A DNA stretch of 62,532 nt from Fidelibacterota bacterium (GTDB taxonomy: Bacteria > Fidelibacterota > UBA8477 > JABMPR01). The stretch lies in NCBI GenBank assembly GCA_016845065.1, contig JAERTG010000099.1:1-62532 (forward strand), read 5' to 3'. The notes under the pieces are model-generated. The model saw only the letters and a list, made by a program, of their open reading frames with translations. It was not told the DNA's origin and searched no databases. This document shows positions 52,793 through 62,142 of the stretch, piece after piece (the stretch's first letter is position 1; every line of letters begins with the position of its first letter). Both the position numbers and the translations under genes were made by a program.

Positions 52793-54310
52793 ATGGAACC
52801 ACGCGAAATTATTTTAAAAGAACTACTTGAGGCCAGTCATCTTCAGGGAATTGAAGCCCTGCTTGGCTGGGATCAAGAGACATATATGCCAGAGGGTGCA
52901 GGAGCGGCTAGATCCGAACAAGTTGCCTATATCACCACTTTGATGCACTCAAAGCTTGTGGGAGACCCCCTCAAGAACGCTTTGGAAGAACTCATCGATC
53001 TTCAAACCGGTGAGTTGAGGATTATGACACTCAGCGATCGGGAAACACGCCAACTCAAGGAAATCTGGCGTGATTATCGTCAGGAATCTTTGCTACCCAC
53101 AGAGTTTGTCACAAATTTAGCTAAACATGCCTCTGTATCTCAGCAAGCCTGGGTGAGGGCCAGAAAAGATAATGATTTTGCCTTTTTCGAACCATTTCTG
53201 ACTGAAATGGTCCAACTCCAGAAGGAGAAAGCCAATTACCTGGGAGTTGGAACTACTCCCTATGACAGCTTGCTGGATCAATTTGAGCCTGATATGACCT
53301 CTGAGAAAGTGGCCAGTCTTTTTACAGAAATTAGAGAGAGACTTGTTCCACTGATCCAAAACATTCGTGAGGTCAAGCACCGGGTGAATGGTAGTGTGCT
53401 CACCAAAGAATATGATGTTGACAAACAATGGGACTTTGGTATCGCCATGCTGGAAGGCATTGGTTTTAACAGTAATATGGGTCGACAGGACCGTTCTGCA
53501 CATCCATTTACCACCAGCACCCACCCTACAGATGTTCGGACCACTACACGACTTCGTGAAAATGACCTGAAATCCGCCTTGCTCAGCACGCTACACGAAG
53601 GTGGTCATGCCCTATACGAACAGGGTCTGCCCGCAGAAGAGTATGGAAATCCCCTGGGACAGTCCATTTCTCTGGGTATCCACGAGAGTCAGTCGAGAAT
53701 GTGGGAAAACCTGGTTGGGCTAAGCCCCTCCTTCTGGCGCTATGCCTATCCCAAACTTCAAGCCAAATTTCCGGACCAATTAAGGAATACAGACCAAGAA
53801 ATGTTCTATGCTGCCATGAATCGGGTGAGACCCAGCCTGATCCGTGTAGAAGCTGACGAAGCGACCTATAATCTACATATCATGCTCCGTTTTGAGATTG
53901 AGAAGATGCTTATCAACGAGGACTTCCCTGTTGCTGAGCTTCCTCAACTGTGGAATGAAAAAATGGAGGAGTATCTGGGAGTGACACCACCTACCGACTC
54001 TGAGGGTGTCCTCCAGGATGTGCATTGGTCTTTTGGCGCTTTCGGCTATTTCCCAACCTACACTCTGGGCAACCTGTATAGTGTACAATTCTATAATCAG
54101 GCAAAGCTGGATCTCCCTGGTCTGGATGAATCCTGTGCCCGAGGTGATTTTTCAAGCCTCCTAGGTTGGCTAAGGGAGCATATCCATAGTGTGGGTCGTG
54201 GTCGCAAGGCTGAAGAGCTGGTTAAGGAAATCACAGGCCAGGAGCTATCAGCTCAGCCCTTTATGGATTATCTCGAGGATAAGTACAAAATTATCTATAA
54301 CATCGACTGA
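52793..54310 (+). CDS. Thermostable-carboxypeptidase-like M32 metallopeptidase
   Basis: Zinc carboxypeptidase of the M32 (Taq/Pfu carboxypeptidase) family. The HEXXH motif is HEGGH (268-272) in STLHEGGHALYEQG. The family motif HPF is at 237-239, and SRMWENLVG supplies the downstream zinc-ligand region. At 505 residues it is normal. No signal peptide, so cytoplasmic. It starts at ATG 52793 after GGGTC. The AHSA1-like gene follows by 4 bp. Confidence 0.93.
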   Translation: MEPREIILKELLEASHLQGIEALLGWDQETYMPEGAGAARSEQVAYITTLMHSKLVGDPLKNALEELIDLQTGELRIMTLSDRETRQLKEIWRDYRQESLLPTEFVTNLAKHASVSQQAWVRARKDNDFAFFEPFLTEMVQLQKEKANYLGVGTTPYDSLLDQFEPDMTSEKVASLFTEIRERLVPLIQNIREVKHRVNGSVLTKEYDVDKQWDFGIAMLEGIGFNSNMGRQDRSAHPFTTSTHPTDVRTTTRLRENDLKSALLSTLHEGGHALYEQGLPAEEYGNPLGQSISLGIHESQSRMWENLVGLSPSFWRYAYPKLQAKFPDQLRNTDQEMFYAAMNRVRPSLIRVEADEATYNLHIMLRFEIEKMLINEDFPVAELPQLWNEKMEEYLGVTPPTDSEGVLQDVHWSFGAFGYFPTYTLGNLYSVQFYNQAKLDLPGLDESCARGDFSSLLGWLREHIHSVGRGRKAEELVKEITGQELSAQPFMDYLEDKYKIIYNID

Positions 54311-54314
54311 GATC

Positions 54315-54761
54315 ATGAACCAGAAATGCCTCCACAAAAGCAGAGTGGTTGATGCTGACGCAAAAACAATATGGGAGAAGTGGACCACCCATATCGGATT
54401 AAAATCCTTTATTGGCCTGGATAACAAGGTGGAATTAACTCCTGGCGGACCCTATGAAATCTATTTTCTATTGGATAACCCCGAAGGGACAAGAGGCGGT
54501 GAAGGCAATAAAGTGCTTAGCTTTTTGCCCTACAGGATGTTGTCCTTTACCTGGAATGCTCCACCTAGCATTCCTGAAGTCCGTAATCATGCACACAAAA
54601 CCTGGGTTGTGATTCAGCTTGATGAGGTTGATAAGGGCAAAACAGAAGTGTCCCTTGATCATCTCGGCTGGCTTGATGGCGAGAAATGGGATGAGACCTA
54701 TGCCTATTTCGACAGAGCCTGGGATATTGTCCTGCACTCCCTCAAGGAAAGCCTTGTATAG
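54315..54761 (+). CDS. SRPBCC/AHSA1-like protein
   Basis: A 148-residue hydrophobic-pocket protein. DADAKTIWEKWTTHIGLKSF, then LTPGGPYEIYFLLDN, LSFLPYRMLSFTWNAPP and a final DRAWDIVLHSLKESL follow the AHSA1/SRPBCC START-like fold. The true start is ATG 54315, after a 4-bp gap from the carboxypeptidase; the long frame extending upstream lies within it. The ligand is unknown. Confidence 0.84.
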   Translation: MNQKCLHKSRVVDADAKTIWEKWTTHIGLKSFIGLDNKVELTPGGPYEIYFLLDNPEGTRGGEGNKVLSFLPYRMLSFTWNAPPSIPEVRNHAHKTWVVIQLDEVDKGKTEVSLDHLGWLDGEKWDETYAYFDRAWDIVLHSLKESLV

Positions 54762-54842
54762 TTCATAATTTTGTCCCCAGGCTTCAGTCGGGGGTTAGAT
54801 TCCCACCAGTATAAAACGTGATAACAAGAAAGACTTGAATAT

Positions 54843-56402
54843 ATGAAACCAGTCGTACTTATCGTCCTCGACGGTGTCGGTTACACAGAGCGAACAGAAG
54901 GTAACGCCGTGTTGGCTGCCAATACCCCCCACCTTGATTCATATCGAAAAAAATATCCTCGTAGCCTTTTAGGGGCTTCTGGAGAAGCAGTGGGACTTCC
55001 TGCTGGTTTTCAGGGATCCAGTGAAGTGGGCCATTTAAGTATGGGTGCTGGAAAGGTTGTGATTCAGGAGCTCAAGCGCATTAATGATCAATTGGAAAGT
55101 GGTCAGATCTATGCCAGCGGGCTCTGGAAGAGCATGATGAAACAATGGCATGAAAAAAACTCAACCTTTCACCTCCTAGGCTTGCTGCAGGACGAAGGTG
55201 TCCACGCTCACTATGACCATCTTTTTAAATTTATACGCCAGGCTAGCGCTGAAAACCCCAGTGGTGAAATCGTCATTCATCCTTTTCTGGATGGCCGCGA
55301 TACGCCACCTCGATCTTCCCTGGAGCACTTAAGCAAACTAGAGCAGGTCATGTCTGAAGTAGAAAATGTCTCCATTGGTACCATCATGGGGCGTTACTAT
55401 GGCATGGATCGTGGCAAGGTCTGGGAAATCACGGATCAAGGCTATGACTGTATTGTTTCGGCTAAAGGACGACCCATGACCTCCGCAGCAGAAGCCATTC
55501 AAGCTTCTTGGGAAACAGATAAAACCCCTGCTGGTGAGGATATGTTTGATGAATATATCCAACCCTTTGTCATGGAAGGATATTCAGGAATTCATGATGG
55601 AGATGTGGTTTTACATACAAATTATAGACAGGATCGAGCAACTCAGCTGACCCTGGCCTTTACAGCAAAAGACTATGATGGCACACCTAAATCGAAACTG
55701 GATATTATATATGCCGGCATGACGGCTTATTATGATGGATTTGATAGTTTTCTCCTGGCTGCTTCTGGCGGAGAAGTCACTGAACCGTCAGTCACTGTTG
55801 GTCAACTCATTGCTGAGCAAGGTCTGCATCAGTTACGCATGGCCGAGACTCAAAAATTTCCCCACGTCACAAGTTTCTTTAATGGCAAGCTCACGACCCC
55901 CTATAAAAACGAGGATCGAGAAGAATTGAAAGGTCGTTTTGACCCCGCCAGTTTTGCAGACCACCCTGAAATGGAAGCCTATCGTGTAACAGAAAGGTTT
56001 TTAGAGAAGCTCGAGGAAGATAAGTATGAATTTATCATGGTGAATTATGCCAATGGAGATATGGTTGGTCATACTGGTAATTTTGAGGCCGGAGTGAAGG
56101 CCGTAGAAGTCCTGGATGAGTGTATTTCCACGATTGTCCCAGCCATTTTAGCGCATGAAGGTCAGGTTCTCATGACTGCTGACCATGGAAATGTAGATCA
56201 GATGATTGATTATGAGACCGGCGCGGTGCGAACCAGTCACAGCCTTAATCCTGTAGAGTTGCTATATATGGCAGACGAATCACTTCTAAACATAGAATTA
56301 TCGAATGGATGCTTATCTGATGTTGGTATTACCATCCTCAATCTGCTAGGAATTAATCCGACTCCTGATATGGACGCAAAAAACCTGATTTCACGGAAAT
56401 AA
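54843..56402 (+). CDS. gpmI: Cofactor-independent phosphoglycerate mutase
   Basis: Interconverts 3- and 2-phosphoglycerate in glycolysis. The metal-binding IVLDGVGY opens the protein. The catalytic serine S60 is in GSSEVGHLSMGAGK; the family form is NSEVGH, so the position is conserved. HDGDVVLHTNYRQDRA and LMTADHGNVDQM are the other metal-ligand motifs. At 519 residues it is normal. It starts with ATG after GACTTGAAT and precedes an exported M16 peptidase. Confidence 0.94.
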   Translation: MKPVVLIVLDGVGYTERTEGNAVLAANTPHLDSYRKKYPRSLLGASGEAVGLPAGFQGSSEVGHLSMGAGKVVIQELKRINDQLESGQIYASGLWKSMMKQWHEKNSTFHLLGLLQDEGVHAHYDHLFKFIRQASAENPSGEIVIHPFLDGRDTPPRSSLEHLSKLEQVMSEVENVSIGTIMGRYYGMDRGKVWEITDQGYDCIVSAKGRPMTSAAEAIQASWETDKTPAGEDMFDEYIQPFVMEGYSGIHDGDVVLHTNYRQDRATQLTLAFTAKDYDGTPKSKLDIIYAGMTAYYDGFDSFLLAASGGEVTEPSVTVGQLIAEQGLHQLRMAETQKFPHVTSFFNGKLTTPYKNEDREELKGRFDPASFADHPEMEAYRVTERFLEKLEEDKYEFIMVNYANGDMVGHTGNFEAGVKAVEVLDECISTIVPAILAHEGQVLMTADHGNVDQMIDYETGAVRTSHSLNPVELLYMADESLLNIELSNGCLSDVGITILNLLGINPTPDMDAKNLISRK

Positions 56403-56425
56403 AAGACAACAGAAAGAAGCTATAT

Positions 56426-58969
56426 ATGAAAAAAATAATTTTCCTGATCACGGCAATGCTCGTGACTGTCATCGCCACAGCCGCTCAACCAGGTGTTTCC
56501 ATTCACAAGCTCAACAATGGTATGGATGTCCTGCTTATTGAGAACAAGGCCCTGCCCATGGTTGGTGTAAATGTGATTATTAAGACAGGTTCTGCCTATG
56601 AAACCTATGAAACAAGTGGAATGAGCCACATGCTTGAGCATCTACTTTTCAATGGCACGACGACCCGAACTCAACGTGAACTTTATGATGCTACAGATTT
56701 GATTGGCGGTTATAACAACGCCAATACAGGTGACTTCTATACCAACTTTATGATGGTTATGCCAGCAGAACACAAAATCGCCGGGATGGAAATTCAGGCT
56801 GATATGTTGTTTAATTCTATTCTCCCCGAAGAAAAATTTGAAAAGGAAAAAGGTATCGTATTAGAGGAAATTGCCCAGAGCCTGTCCAAACCAGCCACCC
56901 AGATGGAATATAACCTCTCGGCAGAACTGTACGAGGGGCATTCACTTTCCCTGCCAACGCTGGGTACCTATGCTACCATAGAACACATGACCCGCGATGC
57001 AGTGAATCATTACTACAACTCAACCTACCTTCCCAATAATATGATATTAAGTGCCATCGGAAATTTTGATTCTGCCACCATGCTGGATGATATCAATCGA
57101 ATTTATGGTGCCGCTGCGCCAGGATCAATCTTCAGGCCCACGGATTCGATTCTGAAAACGGGTATGACCCAACCAGATGTATCCCCCATGGCAGATGCCA
57201 GATGGCTGGAAAGATATTATGGTGGCGAGGTGCCTACGCTGCACCAGCTTTATAAACTTGAGGGTAACCAGCCCCAGGGTTTTCTTCAATTGTTGGAAAT
57301 GGCCCTCAAAGACAACCAACCCAAAATAGAAGCAACACTAAAAGAAGCGTGGCCAGAATCAGTAGACGGTCTTTCTGTACAAATACACACCAGCCCAATC
57401 GCCAATTATGTCGAGCTTAAGCTAAACTTGAAAAATGAGCTTAATACAAAAGCTATCAGCAAACAACTAAACAAACTCATTCGCAAAACTAAATTTAAAA
57501 TTGCTACGACTACTCTGGCCTCCATGTCTACAAAAGCCAAGACAGCATTTCTTCAGAATGTTGAAAAACCACATATGTTCGGGATATACAATGCCTTTGA
57601 TCTAGCTGTTTCCGGGATTGATGGCGTTCTTGATTTACCAACGGCAAAAGACTTCAGTCAAGCTGCCACAGCTCTGAAGTATTTCAAGCTGAACATGGAG
57701 CCCTCGGTCATTTTTCATCACGCCCAAAGTGCTGAATCAACAGGGGCCTCTGGTGAAATCAAGACCAGCCTGGTTCAATCTCCCGAGAAAGGTATGGGGC
57801 TCATAGTACGTCAGAACCCCGGATCTGAATTGCTGGCTATTCACTATCTTTTCAAGTACAAATCAGCCCACGAAGTTGAATTTGGCAAAGAGGCCGCCAA
57901 GTATCTCCACGATTGTTTTGGGCAGCGCATGAAAAGCACAGAGAAGCTGGCTAAAAGCCAAAAGTTTGGACTAAAGTTTACAGTAAATGATAATCCCTGG
58001 ATTCCCATGGATAACATATATCTCCACCCAGACTTTGGGTATATCCGGGTAGAAGGCCTGGCCAACGATCTGGCAGGAACCATCACGTTTTTAAATACTG
58101 AAATGAATGGATTTACTCCCACACCTGAGGAATTCAAAATCGCCCAGGGAAAATTCTCCCAGTCCATGATGCATGGTGGGAAGGACAAAGCAAAAGATCT
58201 CTTTAATACGCTGGTAGATTCAACGCTACATGGATCTGTTGCCATGGAAAACGATAAAGCGTTGACCTATGATAACCTGGTGAGGTTTGCCCAGGTCTAT
58301 TTTGCCCCTGAAAATCGTCTGGTCAGTGTGGTATCACCAAAACCTGCCAAGCTGGTTTCCAGGCTGATGTTGACGGGATCAGGATCACCAGCCAAAACCT
58401 ATCCCTTCACGGATAAATCATATATAAAATCAGGGACACCAGTCTATGTGGATGTACCTGGCGGTGGAGAGCGAACCTATTTATTCTGGGGTTTTATCAA
58501 GGATATTGATCGTGGTGATGAACCAGCTCTAAAAGCACTTGGGTTGATCCTGTCCGACAAAATTACTTTTGATGTTCGCGAGAAGCAGGGTCTGGCATAT
58601 CGCATGACAGCCACCTCCGCAGTGCGTGATGACAAAGCCCTGTTCTATATCAGTTTGGGTACGCGACCTCAAAACGCTGAAATTCTCCTGCCACAGTTTG
58701 AATCGCTCATGAGTAAACAATCACTGGGCGAACTCAGTGAAGATGATGTTCAGAAAACCATCAACATGTATCTGGGACGTATGATGTTCAGGCGCCTGTC
58801 CAGCATCAATCAGGCTTACTACCTGGGAACATCACTCTTTTTCGAAAATGATATGAATCATGATGAGGCGTTTCTGGATGCATTGAAGGCGGTAACCCTT
58901 GAAGATGTCAACAGGGTAGCTGATAAATACCTGTCTGCAGAAAATGCGATATCAATTGTAGTGAGGTAA
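56426..58969 (+). CDS. Exported M16 family metallopeptidase
   Basis: An 847-residue zinc peptidase, pitrilysin/MPP-like, with a signal peptide (IIFLITAMLVTVIATAA). The zinc motif HMLEH is at 68-72 in SGMSHMLEHLLFNG; the distal glutamate follows in EKGIVLEEIAQ. The C-terminal M16 domain, near 690-840, has VREKQGLAYRMTATSAVRDD. It starts 23 bp after gpmI with AGAAAGAAGC upstream. It is likely periplasmic, handling peptides. A second M16 lies at 34958-37927. Confidence 0.92.
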   Translation: MKKIIFLITAMLVTVIATAAQPGVSIHKLNNGMDVLLIENKALPMVGVNVIIKTGSAYETYETSGMSHMLEHLLFNGTTTRTQRELYDATDLIGGYNNANTGDFYTNFMMVMPAEHKIAGMEIQADMLFNSILPEEKFEKEKGIVLEEIAQSLSKPATQMEYNLSAELYEGHSLSLPTLGTYATIEHMTRDAVNHYYNSTYLPNNMILSAIGNFDSATMLDDINRIYGAAAPGSIFRPTDSILKTGMTQPDVSPMADARWLERYYGGEVPTLHQLYKLEGNQPQGFLQLLEMALKDNQPKIEATLKEAWPESVDGLSVQIHTSPIANYVELKLNLKNELNTKAISKQLNKLIRKTKFKIATTTLASMSTKAKTAFLQNVEKPHMFGIYNAFDLAVSGIDGVLDLPTAKDFSQAATALKYFKLNMEPSVIFHHAQSAESTGASGEIKTSLVQSPEKGMGLIVRQNPGSELLAIHYLFKYKSAHEVEFGKEAAKYLHDCFGQRMKSTEKLAKSQKFGLKFTVNDNPWIPMDNIYLHPDFGYIRVEGLANDLAGTITFLNTEMNGFTPTPEEFKIAQGKFSQSMMHGGKDKAKDLFNTLVDSTLHGSVAMENDKALTYDNLVRFAQVYFAPENRLVSVVSPKPAKLVSRLMLTGSGSPAKTYPFTDKSYIKSGTPVYVDVPGGGERTYLFWGFIKDIDRGDEPALKALGLILSDKITFDVREKQGLAYRMTATSAVRDDKALFYISLGTRPQNAEILLPQFESLMSKQSLGELSEDDVQKTINMYLGRMMFRRLSSINQAYYLGTSLFFENDMNHDEAFLDALKAVTLEDVNRVADKYLSAENAISIVVR

Positions 58970-59050
58970 TACCAAGCCATTAGAGGTTAATAGTATCGAC
59001 TCTTCAAGTTGAGGCTCTCAAAACAGATTTAGCTATCGCGAAGATCTCAA

Positions 59051-59072
59051 TTCGTGAACCTCAGAGAGACAG
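59051..59072 (+). repeat. Second copy of the dispersed 22-mer
   Basis: TTCGTGAACCTCAGAGAGAC, with AG, matches the hairpin-loop 22-mer at 23065-23086 at 19 of 22 positions (differences at 5, 15 and 16). It lies in the 149-bp gap between the M16 and M1 peptidase genes. A short palindrome, TTGAG-GCT-CTCAA (59009-59021), is nearby. Both copies lie between genes. Confidence 0.65.
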
Positions 59073-59118
59073 AACCCATCGTTACTTGATTTTTTAGAAC
59101 CAAAAGAAGAGGTCATAA

Positions 59119-61239
59119 ATGAGAACACATAGAATTGCCCATTTAAGCGTCGTCTCACTATTTGCACTTATAATTCTCTCCTGTCAAACTCAGGTCGTAT
59201 CGGAGGTGGTCTTTAAATCGCACAAGTTGGATTTTAGCGTAAACGTCGAAAACCATCGCGCAAGCTTCTCAGACTCAGGGCAAATCCAGGTATTTGAGGG
59301 GGTAAACCTACTGTATTTGGCACCTAATGCCCTGATATCAAAATTGGTTATTGGCAATGACTCTCCTGATCTTGTATTGCTTGATTCTAACCGAGCTTCA
59401 GAGCAAGATTCTGAATTAACTGCTAAAATTATGGCATTAGACCCTCCAAAAGACGCATTATGGGTGCTTTTTGAGTCAAACAGCTCGATGGAAACGAACT
59501 TTTCCTTGGAATACACAGCAGTTTTTGATGCCGATGTAACAGATGTTAAATTTTCTAACCAGAATGTGGGTCGAGAAGTCACTGCAACCATCCTGGACAA
59601 GGGTGCTTATTTTAGCCCTGGTGCTTTCTATTACCCCCGCGGTGAAGACGGTCTCATGAGCTTTGAAGTAACGGCCACCATTCCCGCTAACTGGGAATCC
59701 ATTGCCGATGGAAATAGCATTGCCAGCGTCAGTGCTGGAGATACAAAAATTCAGAGCTGGAAAAATCCATATGAATCTGATGGCCTCATGTTTATGGCTG
59801 CACCTTTTCGAGTCAAACACGCCAAAGCAGGAGAAATAGATATTTTCTGTTATTTTTTTGAAGAAGATACCAGCCTTTTTGAAACCTACTTACCAGCTAC
59901 TGTCGATTACATGAACATGTACTCAGGGTTAATTGGTGAATATCCGTATAAGCGCTTCACTGTAGCAGAAAACTTTTTCCCTACAGGTTACGGCATGCCA
60001 GCCTGGACGCTCCTGGGACAGCAGGTAATACGTCTGCCGTTTATTGTGATGACCTCTCTGGGACACGAAGTGCTTCACAATTGGTGGGGTAATAGCATAT
60101 ATGTGGATTATGAGAATGGTAACTGGTGTGAGGGCTTGACGGTTTACGGTGCAGACTATCGCTATAAACTGAAACGCGGAGAGGCGAGTGCCCGGGACTA
60201 TCGCAAAGATATTTTAAAACAGTATAAAAGCTATGTCACCGAGGAGAATGAATTCCCAGTCCGCGAATTTGAAGCGCGCCACAATGCTGAAAGCCGTACC
60301 ATTGGCTACAATAAAACCATGATGATCTTCCATATGATTGAAGAGCTTGTTGGTGAAGATGCTTTTTTTCAGGCCTGGCGCGATGTCTATGCTGAGAACA
60401 AGGGTCAGCAGGTGTCCTGGGAGAAGTGGTTGGGTGCCTATGAAAAATCGTCAGGGCTGGACCTGAGTTATATCATTCCACAGTGGGTTGACAGGGTTGG
60501 AGCAGCCCAAATCCAGGTTGAGCTTCTGGAGTCCGAGTTCGAGAATGGTCAAACTAGGGTCAAGTTCAAGATCACCCAGGTCGGTAATGATTTATATAAC
60601 CTTCAAGTTCCAGTGAAATTCGTTGGTGTTGATGATCAAGATGGAGTGGCGCGTATTACAGAATCAGAAGCGACGCTTGAGTTTACAGTAGATGGCCAGG
60701 CAACTGCCTTTGAGTTGGATCCAGACTACAATTTATTCCGACATCTCTACCCCCAGGAAATTGAAGCAATTGTGGCAGCTGCCATGGGTGCTCCGAAAAA
60801 GCATTTCTGGTATTATGTGGATGGTCAGCAAGATGCATTTAAAGCTTTTGGGGATGCACTTACTGAAGAGGATGTCACGTTGACTTCCCCGGTGGACAAC
60901 ATGACTGCAGGATTAGAAGGTAACTATGCAATTATTGCCTTGAATCCTACACAACTACCCCCTGAGCTCTCAAAACAAATCGAGATGAACGAAACCAGTC
61001 TGACTATAAATGGTGAAAGTTTTCCCCTGGCCGGCCATACCTTTGTGTTGAGTTCCGATGAAGAAGAGATCGCGGAAAAAATGTTGGTGGTCATTTCAGA
61101 TGATTTGGGGTCATTGCCTCGCATCGGTCAACTGGTCCCTCACTATGGGAAATATTCATACCTGGTATTTAAGGGTTCACGAAATGTAGCCAAGGGTCAG
61201 TGGCCAGCACTTGCCAGCCCATTAAGAGTAGAACTTTAA
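59119..61239 (+). CDS. M1-like metallopeptidase lipoprotein with atypical spacing
   Basis: A 706-residue exported protein with a lipobox-like IILSC (Cys22). The zinc motif HEVLH is at 316-320 in SLGHEVLHNWWGN and the third ligand E338 is in GNWCEGLTVY. The spacer is 17 residues, not the usual 18 of HEXXHX18E. The aminopeptidase-type GXMEN motif is not visible; the equivalent place reads TGYGMPAWT. It is thus an M1-clan peptidase that may not be a typical aminopeptidase. The C-terminal ARM-like domain is replaced by a beta-rich end. Placement beside an M16 suggests periplasmic peptide handling. Confidence 0.82.
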   Translation: MRTHRIAHLSVVSLFALIILSCQTQVVSEVVFKSHKLDFSVNVENHRASFSDSGQIQVFEGVNLLYLAPNALISKLVIGNDSPDLVLLDSNRASEQDSELTAKIMALDPPKDALWVLFESNSSMETNFSLEYTAVFDADVTDVKFSNQNVGREVTATILDKGAYFSPGAFYYPRGEDGLMSFEVTATIPANWESIADGNSIASVSAGDTKIQSWKNPYESDGLMFMAAPFRVKHAKAGEIDIFCYFFEEDTSLFETYLPATVDYMNMYSGLIGEYPYKRFTVAENFFPTGYGMPAWTLLGQQVIRLPFIVMTSLGHEVLHNWWGNSIYVDYENGNWCEGLTVYGADYRYKLKRGEASARDYRKDILKQYKSYVTEENEFPVREFEARHNAESRTIGYNKTMMIFHMIEELVGEDAFFQAWRDVYAENKGQQVSWEKWLGAYEKSSGLDLSYIIPQWVDRVGAAQIQVELLESEFENGQTRVKFKITQVGNDLYNLQVPVKFVGVDDQDGVARITESEATLEFTVDGQATAFELDPDYNLFRHLYPQEIEAIVAAAMGAPKKHFWYYVDGQQDAFKAFGDALTEEDVTLTSPVDNMTAGLEGNYAIIALNPTQLPPELSKQIEMNETSLTINGESFPLAGHTFVLSSDEEEIAEKMLVVISDDLGSLPRIGQLVPHYGKYSYLVFKGSRNVAKGQWPALASPLRVEL

Positions 61240-61429
61240 TAGAGGGAATCCTTTCTCTCAAGGGCTTTGCAGATAGTCCTCAAAAATGGGAATGCTTGAC
61301 CAGACGTGATATTAGAACGGTTGATTTAGGATGAATACTCCCTGAAAACCGTTTGAATTCATCGATTTAATATCATCAAAAGACGATATTTGCTATTAAA
61401 AACCTTTCTTTGTGGCATCGGTATTGCTA

Positions 61430-61461
61430 ATATTCGACCCACAGTTCGAATAATCGAATAT
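61430..61461. promoter_or_regulatory. Palindromic operator candidate upstream of the TetR gene
   Basis: ATATTCGA (61430-61437) and TCGAATAT (61454-61461) are 8-bp inverted arms. Another TCGAATA at 61446-61452 gives a tighter pair with an 8-bp spacer. These lie 15-46 bp before the TetR start and could overlap a -10 element (TAATAT at 61428-61433), consistent with autorepression. Confidence 0.6.
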
Positions 61462-61475
61462 AAGGTTAAGGGAAT

Positions 61476-62072
61476 ATGACAAATACTGCGACAATGAATC
61501 GAAAATCCGCCGAAAGAGCCGCTCGACAAGAGTTAATTCTACAAGGTGCCCTGACCGTATTTAAAGATAAAGGATTGGAGGGGGCAAAGATCGATGAGAT
61601 CGCTCGCGTATCTGGTTTTGGAAAAGCGACACTCTATTACTATTTCACATCTAAGGAAGAAATTTTCAGCGCCCTCCTCCTCCATGGATGGCGTAGTCTC
61701 TGGCGTGAACTGGAAGAAATAGCCGTGGGTAGTGACAGCCCACGTGCTACATTCATCTCCTTGTTAAAAAAGATCGCCGAGCTAGTGAATACCGATCGCC
61801 CCCTCTATGAATTCCTTTTTCAAGCACCACAATCTTACACGCGGGAAGAAAATGAGCGTTCCGAATGGAAGGCTTATCAGAATCGCCTGTATAAGGTATT
61901 AATGGAACTTATTGAGGAAGGCATTCAACAGGGAGAATTTCCCAAGCTGGAACCCCGTCTGATTATGAAGGCCATGGGTGGTCTTTTTCATGGTTTGGTC
62001 TTTCTGGGTAAAGACCGTGACACAATAACAGAAAATGAAATTGAGGAAATGCTGAGTAACCTACTGGGATAA
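61476..62072 (+). CDS. TetR family transcriptional regulator
   Basis: A 198-residue regulator. The N-terminal helix-turn-helix reads ILQGALTVFKDKGLEGAKI then IDEIARVSGFGKATLYYYF, the standard TetR motif, followed by the effector domain with KGLFHGLVFLG-like terminal helices. It starts with ATG after AGGGAAT. It probably represses itself and its neighbour, the exported protein that follows at 62143. The effector is unknown. Confidence 0.93.
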   Translation: MTNTATMNRKSAERAARQELILQGALTVFKDKGLEGAKIDEIARVSGFGKATLYYYFTSKEEIFSALLLHGWRSLWRELEEIAVGSDSPRATFISLLKKIAELVNTDRPLYEFLFQAPQSYTREENERSEWKAYQNRLYKVLMELIEEGIQQGEFPKLEPRLIMKAMGGLFHGLVFLGKDRDTITENEIEEMLSNLLG

Positions 62073-62142
62073 CCAGGTTGGACTCATAGGCAAATCCCAA
62101 AACTTTTGTTTAATAGAAACAACTAAACGAGGAGTTAGTCAC

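Noticed and set aside
54189..54314. Upstream extension of the AHSA1-like gene
   Set aside because: It lies within the M32 carboxypeptidase gene in another frame and has no resemblance to AHSA1 homologues, which begin near 54315.
54770..54800. CCCC/GGGG stem after the AHSA1-like gene as a terminator
   Set aside because: The stem is short and no T run follows on the plus strand.
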